A stretch of DNA of 64,000 nucleotides from Biomphalaria glabrata (taxonomy: Eukaryota > Mollusca > Gastropoda > Planorbidae), in contig NC_074714.1 in the NCBI RefSeq assembly GCF_947242115.1, positions 34,172,323 through 34,236,322 on the forward strand, given 5' to 3'. A program made the position numbers and the translations under genes. Shown here piece by piece: positions 11,783-22,100 of this stretch; the first letter of the stretch is position 1, and each line of letters opens with the position of its first letter. The notes beneath the pieces are model-generated. The model ran no database searches. It was given only the letters and a program-made list of their open reading frames with translations, and was not told the DNA's origin.

Positions 11783-12165
11783 ATCCAGATTTAGTGTAAA
11801 TAAACCAAACACAGAAACACTGAAAGATTGTATTTTCGGAATTTAGATTCTATTTTTTTGAAAAAATGTGGCATTTTATAGGGTGGTCGAAAAAAATAAC
11901 TTTTGTGACGATCTCTTATTCGGGAAAATTTTATCTATTATATCAGATAGTCAGAAAATGGATGAAGTTTTTACACATCTAATCAAATAGAGCGTACGAA
12001 AGTTTTACACCCATTGCAAGGGACTGACGGAGTAAATCTCTTCTTTGGCATCATCATGGATTTCTCCACATTGCACCATGCGCAAAAATGATGCGCGACG
12101 GCACTTCGACTCTCTTTGGCTTTGTAAAAAACTCGAAGCTGGTGTTCCATTAGTATAGTTCCATG
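11783..12165 (-). repeat. Right terminal inverted repeat
   Basis: This is the reverse-complement partner of 4473-4815. It ends ttagtatagttccatg, followed directly by the 7-bp duplication actagtt (12166-12172). Confidence 0.75.
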
Positions 12166-12217
12166 ACTAGTTTGTTAGTTTTTCCATGTTTTTCTGATAA
12201 ATAGATTTTCTGAATTC

Positions 12218-12228
12218 AAGAAGAGAGA
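12218..12228 (+). other. Polypurine tract of the K02A2.6-like fossil
   Basis: aagaagagaga lies immediately before the TG of the 3' LTR, the expected plus-strand priming site of an LTR element. Confidence 0.6.
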
Positions 12229-12360
12229 TGTAACATATTGGTATTATATGTACATTTGCACACTAGGGCGTCAGTGCAACACCGCTTGTGTTTACGTAAT
12301 AAATGGAGTTCCTAATATGTCTTCCCTCTTAAACACTAGTTTGTTATTTGTGTAATACCA
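12229..12360 (+). repeat. 3' LTR of the K02A2.6-like fossil
   Basis: It starts TGTAACATATTGG and matches the 5' remnant at 3352 for about 70 bp. It then contains an aataaa signal (near 12299) and a gt-rich end. The right border is uncertain by some tens of bases because no clear flanking duplication was found. Confidence 0.6.
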
Positions 12361-12624
12361 TAGTCTATGGTAATATTAATATTCTACCGTTTCCCTTTGT
12401 TTCAACAACGTTTAAAAGCTGATCATTTGTTTTAAAAGTGAATAAAGTAGCATATATACACCTAATTAAAGTATCCTACATACATGGTCTCTCGAGACGT
12501 AAAAAGCCACAGGACAGGACATAGATATTTAATTTTACTTTGTAGACGTTTATTCTTAAATCTTTACACTAATAGACAGGAGTGTTTGAGGGCGTTTTGG
12601 GTTTTATTTAAAGTAACAAGATAT

Positions 12625-12856
12625 TGTAATAACTTAAGTGAGGCAACTCAACGAGGACATAGACGTTTATTTACATAGAGACGTGACAAACACAAAGGGC
12701 ATCTGCCTTGAGCACAGCATCTCCATATAGGCTCTCTAGACTTGGGCGGAAATCGTTTTTCTCCTAATGTCAACATCCGACTTGTTTAGTCTCAGATAGT
12801 GCGCACCTTCTTTCTGTACTATCTTGGATGGCGGTACGCATGGTAAAGTCATAACA
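12625..12856 (-). mobile_element. Solo LTR, family 1
   Basis: An inverted 232-bp copy of the LTR at 825-1054, with high identity by eye. It is flanked by ATAT on both sides (12621-12624 and 12857-12860). No internal element sequence is attached, so it is a solo LTR. Confidence 0.85.
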
Positions 12857-12860
12857 ATAT

Positions 12861-13410
12861 TCTTGCATATTTCCTGATCATAATCCAAAGGTTTCATTTT
12901 ATTTAAAAATATTTCTAGGTGATTTAGCAAATATCAAAACATAAAAAAAACACCATATGTTACATGTACATATAATTATTGTGGACTACCAGTATACTCC
13001 TTGAACTGCCTGATATTTTCAATTTGTTTTTCAATTAAGTCGCAAGGACCTATATTTTTTTTATTGATACATGACGCGTAGGACGTAATCATCTTCTTTT
13101 TTGAAGTACCAGTAACGTCTGTATTATATAAGATAACATACACCATTCCAAAATGAAGTAAATCTGTTATCTATAAGAGAATATTTAAATCTGGCCCTAT
13201 TTACAAAGATGCTTGTTGTCACAATTTTTTGTTTACAAAGCATATTATCAACTCTGGCAAAAGGTTTGTAGGCCTACACGTGATTTCTCCTAAAACCCAA
13301 TCTCGGATCAAGATGAAATTTCGCACAATTATTTTTTTTACCTGACAACACAAGATCAATTTAAAAAATTAACCTTTTAGTTTATAAATTATTGATAGTA
13401 AATTATTTTC
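12861..13410. other. AT-rich stretch, nothing recognised
   Basis: No supported gene. The minus-strand frame at 12736-12930 is the solo LTR read through, not a gene. Confidence 0.5.
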
Positions 13411-13411
13411 T

Positions 13412-16030
13412 TTGGTATTTATGGGGCCATACATGAAGAAACCGAATGGGAGATTCGCACCCACCAAGAAATATACCAACTCTATGAAAACCTCCATAGT
13501 GACATCCACCAAGAAATATACCAACTATATGTAGACCTCCTCCATAGTGTCAAACACAAAGAAATATACCAACTATATGTAGACCTCCAAAGTGACATTC
13601 ACCAAGAAATATACTAACTATATGTAGACCTCCTCCATAATGTCACCCACAAAGAAATATACCAACTATATGAAGACCTCCAAAGTGACATTCACCAAGA
13701 AATATACCAACTATATGTAGACCTCCATAGTGACACCCACCAAGAAATATACCAATTATATGTAGACCTCCTCCATAGTGTCACCCACAAAGAAATATAC
13801 CAACTATATGTAGACCTCCATAGTGCCGTCCACCAAGAAATATACCAACTATATGAAGACCTCCATAGTGAAACCCACCAAGAAATATACCAACTCTATG
13901 TAGACCTCCATAGTGACACCCACCAAGAAATATACCAACTCTATGTAGACCTCCATAGTGACACCCACCAAGAAATATACCAACTATATGTAGACCTCCA
14001 TATTGACACCCACCAAGAAATATACCAACTATATGTAGACCTCCATAGTGACACCCACCAAGAAATATATCAACTATATGTAGACCTCCATAGCGACACC
14101 CACCAAGAAATATACCAACTATATGTAGACCTCCATAGTGACACCCACCAAGAAATATACCAACTATATGTAGACCTTCATAGTGACATCCACCAAGAAA
14201 TATACCAACTCTATGTAGACCTCCATAGTGACACCCACCAAGAAATATACCAACTCTATGAAGACCTCCATAGTGACACCCACCAAGAAATATACCAACT
14301 ATATGTAGACCTCCTCCATAGTGTCACCCACCAAGAAATATACCAACTATATGTAGATCTCCATAGTGACACCCACCAAGAAATATACCAACTATATGTA
14401 GACCTCCTCCATAGTGTCACCCACCAAGAAATATACCAACTCTATGTAGACCTCCTCCATAGTGACACCCACCAAGAAATATACCAACTATATGTAGACC
14501 TCCATAGTGACACCCACCAAGAAATATACCAACTATATGTAGACCTCCATAGTGACACCCACCAAGAAATATACCAACTATATGTAGACCTCCATAGTGA
14601 CACCCACCAAGAAATATACCAACTATATGAAGACCTCCATAGTGAAACCCACCAAGAAATATACCAACTATATGAAGACCTCCATAGTGACACCCACCAA
14701 GAAATATACCAACTCTATGTAGACCTCCATAGTGACACCCACCAAGAAATATACCAACTATATGTAGACCTCCATAGTGACACCCACCAAGAAATATACC
14801 AACTCTATGTAGACCTCCTCCATAGTGTCACCCACAAAGAAATATACCAACTATATGAAGACCTCCATAGTGACATCCACCAAGAAATATACCAACTATA
14901 TGTAGACCTCCATAGTGACAACCACCAAGAAATATACCAATTATATGAAGACCTCCATAGTGACATCCACCAAGAAATATACCAACTCTATGTAGACCTC
15001 CTCCATAGTGACATCCACCAAGAAATATACCAATTATATGAAGACCTCCTCCATAGTGACATCCACCAAGAAATATACCAACAATATGAAGACCTCCATA
15101 GTGACATCCACCAAGAAATATACCAACTATATGTAGACCTCCATAGTGACATCCACCAAGAAATATACCAACTATATGTAGACCTCCTCCATAGTGACAT
15201 CCACCAAGAAATATACCAACTATATGAAGACCTCCATAGTGACACCCACCAAGAAATATACCAACTATATGTAGACCTCCATAGTGACACCCACCAAGAA
15301 ATATACCAACTATATGTAGACCTCCATAGTGACACCCACCAAGAAATATACCAACTATATGTAGACCTCCATCGTGACATCCACCAAGAAATATACCAAC
15401 TATATGAAGACCTCCTCCATAGTGACACCCACCAAGAAATATACCAACTATATGAAGACCTCCTCCATAGTGACACCCACCAAGAAATATACCAACTATA
15501 TGTAGACCTCCATAGTGACATCCACCAAGAAATATACCAACTCTATGTAGACCTCTTCCATAGTGACACCCACCAAGAAATATACCAACTATATGAAGAC
15601 CTCCATAGTGACACCCACCAAGAAATATACCAACTATATGTAGACCTCTATAGTGACATCCACCAAGAAATATACCAACTATATGAAGACCTCTTCCATA
15701 GTGACACCCACCAAGAAATATACCAACTCTAGGAAGACCTCCTCCATAGTGACGGAAATAAAAAGGAACAGATTACGTCACCTCAAAAGAAGAACAGAGG
15801 AGCAAAGATTGTTCACCGGCAAAAACCAAAAGGCAGGCGTCCCAAGGTCAGAACATGAGCACTGTGGTTTGATGACGTAGAGACAGATCTATAAAAAGTC
15901 TATAAAAAGCTAAAAGTCTGGGCATGGAGACGTAAAGCCCAGGATAGAATGGAGAGATGTGCTAAAGCAGGCCAGGGTCCTCCATGTGCTGTAGCGCCAC
16001 TTGAATGGATGGTGGTATAAGCTAAATAGT
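13412..16030 (+). mobile_element. LINE 3' end expanded by an internal minisatellite
   Basis: The left flank (about 13420-13500) reads GIYGAIHEETEWEIRTHQEI and then YQLYENLHS. The right flank (15740-16030) reads SSIVTEIKRNRLRHLKRR, then LWFDDVETDL and IEWRDVLKQARVLH in other frames. In order these fit the C-terminal end of the protein of a common endonuclease-RT LINE (RTE-like; clade uncertain), whose usual text is IYGP...W.IRTNEEIY.LY..P.IVT.IK.NRLRW.GH, then W.DDVE.DL, then EWR.VL.EAR. The flanks are frameshifted at least twice, so this LINE is dead. The 2.3-kb array lies exactly between the two halves. Confidence 0.7.
13470..15745 (+). repeat. 45/48-bp minisatellite, about 49 units
   Basis: The unit is cacccaccaagaaatatacc followed by aactatatgtagacctccat and agtga. 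The 48-bp version has an extra ctc (cctcctccat). Every length change I saw is a multiple of three. As a result the plus frame EIYQLYVDLHSDTHQ stays free of stops by eye from about 13620 to 15730 (about 700 codons) although it has no in-frame ATG. The minus strand is also open for long runs (SLWRSTYSWYISWWV). The unit equals the EIYQLY...IVT portion of the flanking LINE, so the long frames are a by-product of amplification and not a protein gene. Confidence 0.9.
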
Positions 16031-17289
16031 CCATTTATAGGTCGTCGTAATTAACAAAAACCTGAAAAATAGGTCAAGACAATAGAAACAATAGATATCT
16101 ATACATTCTTCCATGTTCATAAGCTCTATACTAGCAGATTGGTTACTATATAGGCTTCAGAAGCCTGAACAGACTTAAGAAGAAAGTTTGTATTCAGGTC
16201 CTTCCTGCTGTTTTAGAGTTAGTCTAGATATTACACATTGAATTTCATGACTGATCCCAACTAACTGATACTAGTACGCTTAATATAAACTCTGTTGTTG
16301 AAAGTATGTTTCTATATGTTCTTGTTCTTTCTCTAAATCATCAATTGGATCCAAGTGATGTCCATCAGTGATCACCAGTGACCACAGACCAGTTGATTTG
16401 TGAAGCCAGTTCCCAACTCAGCCAATGATCACCAGTGACCACAGACCAGTTGATTTGTGAAGCCAGTTCCCAACTCAGCCAATGACCTTGAACAGACATT
16501 ACAAGAATGATTGAATTGTTCACTACCGACATCAAACAAATCCAACAAAAACCCCAGGACTAAACAAAAGCTCCTCTCAGGAAGTGATTTAAGAAGACTA
16601 TAGTTTAGTTGTAACCAGTCTTATTGATCCCTACAACATACACTTTTGGGACTTGTATCCAAATAGTTTAACAACTTGAAGAATTTTAAAACCATCTTAC
16701 TTTTTTTCCTTTGGTGATTGAATTAAACACACAACTTTCTAGTGTTAACTCCTCATGTTGGGTTTGGTTTAATTTTTGTATGAAAGCATCTTCTGTTATG
16801 TTAAATGCAGTTGCGTCACTAGGATCGGTGTCTCCCGGTGAGGTAAGCTCAGGGTGTCACTCCCCCCCCCCCTGAAAAAAACAACTGCCGGTATTGTTTT
16901 TTTTTGTCGTTTCTTTATGTTGAACAATACAACTGTAAGGTAATTGATTGATTGGTTACACCCGAAAATGGTTTTCGATTCTATTTTAAAAGTGATCACT
17001 TACATTTAAAATGTACAATTACTGATTTGAGAAACATTGAGTTGAACATTTTTGTTACAGATTATTTACGGGAAAGGTTTTAAAATATACTAGTGTTTCT
17101 CAGCTGCTTCCGAAAAGGCAAATCAAGCACTATACAGTTTACGTCCTGCGAAACAACAAGGATGTTGATCAGTTTGATAGCGTCCATCGGAACCACTCTG
17201 GAAAATAGCAAGAGATAAAGGTATCTAGCAACAATTAGTCCAGATTCAGCGACTTGTTTAAAGCCAATCAAGCTACTGTGTCACAACAG
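16031..17289. other. Mostly unique stretch with a 57-bp duplication
   Basis: A direct duplication of 57 bp (16370-16426 and 16427-16483, starting gatcaccagtgaccacagac) is the main feature. A C-run and the string agttgcgtcactaggatc near 16810 resemble a fragment of a dispersed repeat, with a related gcgtcactggg string at 36350 and 41780. No gene seen. Confidence 0.5.
16370..16483 (+). repeat. Tandem duplication, 57 bp x 2
   Basis: Two adjacent, apparently identical 57-bp units, so it is a young duplication. Confidence 0.85.
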
Positions 17290-17836
17290 ATGGCGGAACT
17301 CTTCAACACCGAGACGGACAGACGGATATAAGATAGCCAATGGTTTATCTTATCCCCATGTCTCTTTCTAGCAGCCATCGACCATGTCATGGAAATACAG
17401 ATTCCCATGTCTTAAACGAAACCAAGTAGGATTTTGCAGACGACATAGCATAACTTCGAAATACAATTAAATGTATACACGATATGACGGATAAAGACGC
17501 CCTCAAAGTTATGCATCTTGGGTGCAGGTTACCCAGTACCCCCATCAACATTGGTCATACAGATCTTTTGAACATTAGAAAAGTTAACCTATTTAGGCAG
17601 TGTTAATTTCAAGCAATGGTTGCATATCATGTTGTTGCATTTCGGATTGGAAAGGAGGAGTCGTCCTTTAAAAAAGTATAGCCTATCTGAACAAACAAAT
17701 CAATTAGCCTGGAGTTTACAATCCACGTACTCAAAACAATCATTGTCCCATCGGCCACCTACGTTTCGAGACGTGGAAGGTTGAAAAGAGACTGAGCAGT
17801 GATGGCTGAGAAGCATCCTACGAATAACATACCGAG
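17290..17836 (+). pseudogene. LINE reverse transcriptase fragment
   Basis: In scattered frames the plus strand reads LSPCLFLAAIDHVM (RT motif B region), DMTDKDALKVMHLG, EKLTYLGS and FETWKVEKRL, followed by SILRITYRDSVT. This is the order of the RT palm and thumb of the same broad LINE group as 17838-18710. Several stops and frameshifts separate the pieces, so it is old. It ends abruptly where the inverted LINE's tail begins. Confidence 0.6.
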
Positions 17837-17837
17837 A

Positions 17838-18710
17838 TAGTGTTACTTAGACTTACTTAGACTTAGGTCCTCCCGCTCCGTTCGGCGCATTGGGCGGCAA
17901 GCTGTCTCCATAAAGAGCTGTCACTGGCAATGTCTGAAGCCTCCTCCCATCTGGTGTCCACTGTTCTGAGGTCCTCCATGAAGGTGTGACGCCAAGTTTT
18001 ACGAGGACGTCCCTGTTTGCGCTTTCCTCGTATTGGCCTCCATGTCATCGCAACTCTTGGTATGCGTAGTTCATTTTGTCAGAGAACATGTCCCACAAAC
18101 CTCATTCAATGCTTTGTCACAACCTCACTAAGTGTTCGACTCCCAGTTCGGCATAGGATTTCCTTGTTTGAGACCCGGTCTGTGTAACTGACTCCAAAAA
18201 TCCGTCTCAGCCATTTTTGTTGAGACACATTTAGTCTCTTCTCAATTTTGACAGATGACTTCCATGTCTCACATGCATATGTTGCAGTTGGCATGATGAT
18301 TGTGTTGAGAAGGTGTATTTTTTTGTCTCGAGTCCAATGGCTTGGCAAGTCCAAATAGGCTGCAGCCTTTGAAAAATGCTCCCTGCCTTTCCTATTCGGC
18401 ACGCAACATCATGGTAAGCATCCCCATCATTTATTATGTGAGTGAACTTGTCCAGCTCTTCAAGCTTTGACTCGCCAAGTCTGATGGGGGCACCCTTTGA
18501 CTTATATCCCACTCGTAAAATTTTAGTCTTGTCCAAGTTTATGCGGAGGTCAATTTTATGTGCCTCTCTATCTATCTTTCTTGTATGCCTTTTTTTTGTA
18601 GTGCAACGTCATCGGCAAAGTCCAAGTTCGTCATTCGTTTTTGTTCACGCCATGGAATACCAAAGGCCGTCTGGTTCATTGCTCTTCTCATTATGTAATT
18701 GATGACACGA
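17838..18710 (-). mobile_element. 5'-truncated LINE, RT motif C to 3' end
   Basis: Reading the minus strand from 18710: AFGIPWREQKRMTNLDFADD (RT catalytic FADD), then KTKILRVGYKSKGAPIRLGE, HLLNTIIMPTATYACETWKS, KWLRRIFGVSYTDRVSNKEI and finally GRPRKTWRHTFMEDL...WEEASDIASDSSLWRQL, the typical C-terminus of this LINE group. The parts lie in three frames (ORFs near 18231-18536, 18106-18402 and 17863-18048), so it carries at least two frameshifts. At its 3' end is a short ctaagt/taagtc repeat (about 17838-17866) that looks like a LINE tail. Confidence 0.7.
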
Positions 18711-19119
18711 TAAAAATATAGAGGGAGTTTTGATTTAGTGACAATGACATACAAATCACACAAGGATAGGGCTTTCGACACAGAACACAATAGAAGTTGA
18801 CATCAACAGAGATACTTTCAGGACTACATAGAAATAAGTCACATTTTAGAAATGTTAGCTGACATTTGATGGTTCCCTTCATTGTTATTAAACAGCTTTG
18901 ATTGTTCAACCTTTCGCCGGTGTTTTGGATTACTCCGAGTGTTACTGCGGAAAAGATAAAAAAAAAAAAACAAGAAAAAACTAATAGAAATAAACATAAT
19001 ATTTTGAAAAATGCATTGCATTCCGAATGAAGAACACGTGCAGTATTTCATGGGGCTATGCAGATATGGCTGTGACTTCTGTCATGGTGACACAGACTAA
19101 GTTGTTGAGAATTAAACTG
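18711..19119. other. Short spacer before the 30-bp array
   Basis: AT-rich with an A-run near 18960. An ATG at 19027 opens the frame that continues into the array, but its first 35 codons match nothing I know. Confidence 0.4.
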
Positions 19120-22100
19120 CTACCAATGATAGGCCAGGAGGATGCAAAGCAACCAATGATAGGTCAGGAGGATGCAAAGCTACCAATGATAGGTCCGGAG
19201 GATGAAAAGCTACCAATGATAGGTCAGGAGGATGCAAAGCTACCAATGATAGGTCAGGAGGATGCAAAGCTACCAATGATAGGTCAGGAGGATGCAAAGC
19301 TATCAATGATAGGCCAGGAGGATGCAAAGCTACCAATGATAGGCCAGGAGGATGCAAAGCTACCAATGATAGGCCTGGATGATGCAAAGCTACCAATGAT
19401 AGGCCAGGAGGATGCAAAGCTACCAATGATAGGTCAGGAGGATACAAAGCTACCAATGATAGGCCTGGAGGATGCAAAGCTACCGATTATAGGTCAGGAG
19501 GATGCAAAGCTACAATGATAGGTCAGGAGGATGCAAAGCTACCAATGATAGGTCAGGAGGATGCAAAGCTACTAATGATAGGTCAGGAGGATGCAAAGCT
19601 ACCAATGATAGGTCAGGAGGATGCAAAGCTATCAATGATAGGCCTGGATGATGCAAAGCTACCATGATAGGTCAGGAGGATGCAAAGCTACCGATTATAG
19701 GTCAGGAGGATGCAAAGCTACAATGATAGGTCAGGAGGATGCAAAGCTACCAATGATAGGTCAGGAGGATGCAAAGCTACAATGATAGGTCAGGAGGATG
19801 CAAAGCTACCAATGATAGGTCAGGAGGATGCAAAGCTACTAATGATAGGTCAGGAGGATGCAAAGCTACTAATGATAGGTCAGGAGGATGCAAAGCTACC
19901 AATGATAGGCCTGGATGATGCAAAGCTACCAATGATAGGCCTGGATGATGCAAATCTACCAATGATAGGTCAGGAGGATGCAAAGCTACCAATGATAGGC
20001 CATGATGATGCAAAGCTACCAATGATAGGTCAGAAGGATGCAAAGCTACTAATGATAGGTCAGAAGGATGCAAAAATACCAATGATAGGTCAGAAGGATG
20101 CAAAGCTACTCATAATAGGCCAGGAGGATGCAAAGATACCAATGATAGGCAAAGATGATGCAAAGCTACCAATGATAGATCAGGAGGATGCAAAGCTACC
20201 AATGAGAGGCCTGGATGATGCAAAGCTACCAATGATAGGTCAGAAGGATGCAAAGCTACCAATGATAGGCAAAGATGATGCAAAGCTACCAATGATAGGT
20301 CAGGAGGATGCAAAGCTACCAATGAGAGGCCTGGATGATGCAAAGCTACCAATGATAGCTGATGCAAAGCTACCAATGATAGGTCAGGAGGATGCAAAGC
20401 TACCAATGATAGGCCATGATGATGCAAAGATACCAATGATAGGTCAGGAGGATGCAAAGCTACCAATTATAGGCCTGGATGATGCAAAGCTATTGGTGAT
20501 AGGTCAGGAGAATGCAAAGCAACCAATGATATGTCAGGAGGATGCAAAGCTACCAATGATAGGTCAGGAGGATACAAAGCTACCAATGATATGCCAGGAG
20601 GATGCAAAGCTACTAATGATAGGTCAGAAGAATGCAAAAATACCAATGATAGGTCAGAAGGATGCAAAGCTACTAATGATAGGCCAAGATGATGCAAAGC
20701 TACCAATGATAGGTCAGGAGGATACAAAGCTACCAATGATAGGCCTGGAGGATGCAAAGCTACCGATTATAGGTCAGGAGGATGCAAAGCTACAATGATA
20801 GGTCAGGAGGATGCAAAGCTACCAATGATAGGTCAGAAGGATGCAAAGCTACTAATGATAGGTCAGGAGGATGCAAAGCTACCAATGATAGGTCAGGAGG
20901 ATGCAAAGCTATCAATGATAGGCCTGGATGATGCAAAGCTACCATGATAGGTCAGGAGGATGCAAAGCTACCGATTATAGGTCAGGAGGATGCAAAGCTA
21001 CAATGATAGGTCAGGAGGATGCAAAGCTACCAATGATAGGTCAGGAGGATGCAAAGCTACCAATCATAGGTCAGGAGGATGCAAAGCTACAATGATAGGT
21101 CAGGAGGATGCAAAGCTACCAATGATAGGTCAGGAGGATGCAAAGCTACTAATGATAGGTCAGGAGGATGCAAAGCTACTAATGATAGGTCAGGAGGATG
21201 CAAAGCTACCAATGATAGGCCTGGATGATGCAAAGCTACCAATGATAGGCCTGGATGATGCAAATCTACCAATGATAGGTCAGGAGGATGCAAAGCTACC
21301 AATGATAGGCCATGATGATGCAAAGCTACCAATGATAGGTCAGAAGGATGCAAAGCTACTAATGATAGGTCAGAAGGATGCAAAAATACCAATGATAGGT
21401 CAGAAGGATGCAAAGCTACTCATAATAGGCCAGGAGGATGCAAAGCTACTCATAATAGGCCAGGAGGATGCAAAGATACCAATGATAGGCAAAGATGATG
21501 CAAAGCTACCAATGATAGATCAGGAGGATGCAAAGCTACCAATGAGAGGCCTGGATGATGCAAAGCTACCAATGATAGGTCAGAAGGATGCAAAGCTACC
21601 AATGATAGGCAAAGATGATGCAAAGCTACCAATGATAGGTCAGGAGGATGCAAAGCTACCAATGAGAGGCCTGGATGATGCAAAGCTACCAATGATAGCT
21701 GATGCAAAGCTACCAATGATAGGTCAGGAGGATGCAAAGCTACCAATGATAGGCCATGATGATGCAAAGATACCAATGATAGGTCAGGAGGATGCAAAGC
21801 TACCAATTATAGGCCTGGATGATGCAAAGCTACCAATGATAGGTCAGGAGAATGCAAAGCAACCAATGATATGTCAGGAGGATGCAAAGCTACCAATGAT
21901 AGGCCAGGAGGATGCAAAGCTACCAATGATAGGCCAGGAGGATGCAAAGCTACCAATGATAGGCCAGGAGGATGCAAAGCTACCAATGAGAGGCCTGGAT
22001 GATGCAAAGCTACCAATGAGAGCTGATGCAAAGCTACCAATGATAGGTCAGGAGGATGCAAAGCTACCAATGATAGGCCATGATGATGCAAAGATACCAA

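Larger units (their letters stand above)
4473..12165. mobile_element. 7.7-kb DNA element with long terminal inverted repeats
   Basis: The left end (catggaactatactaatgga) recurs inverted at the right end, and the match continues for roughly 340-380 bp with small gaps, possibly further in weaker form. A 7-bp direct repeat (actagtt) flanks it, and the host sequence reads on across the two flanks as one Gypsy fossil. The interior is AT-rich, with two TAGATC-rich zones placed towards each end, SINE copies near 8.2-8.7 kb and a few exon-like frames. I recognise no transposase and cannot name a superfamily. It is probably a non-autonomous or decayed element. No B-type polymerase or capsid-like frame is visible, which argues against a Polinton. 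Confidence 0.65.
3352..12360 (+). mobile_element. K02A2.6-like Gypsy fossil, split by another element
   Basis: Two matching LTR pieces, both beginning TGTAACATATTGGTATTATA, lie in the same direction at 3352 and 12229. After the first come Gag-like, protease-like (3591-3962) and terminal-pol-like (4229-4441) remnants. Before the second come a purine tract (aagaagagaga, 12218-12228) and the LTR start. Between 4473 and 12165 the fossil is interrupted by a separate element with inverted repeats and a 7-bp target duplication. The fossil is broken in several places and only about 1.3 kb of it remains, without a recognisable reverse transcriptase. It is an old insertion. The right end of the 3' LTR is approximate. 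Confidence 0.7.

Noticed and set aside
4473-12165. Polinton (Maverick)
   Set aside because: Too short, wrong duplication length, and no polymerase, integrase or capsid-like frame visible.
12736-12930. Minus-strand frame of 64 residues near 12.8 kb
   Set aside because: It lies mostly in the solo LTR and has no coding character.
14442-15521. Minus frames with SLWRSTYSWYISWWV repeats as a tryptophan-rich protein
   Set aside because: Antisense reading of the LINE-derived 45/48-bp array; no flanking domain or signal.
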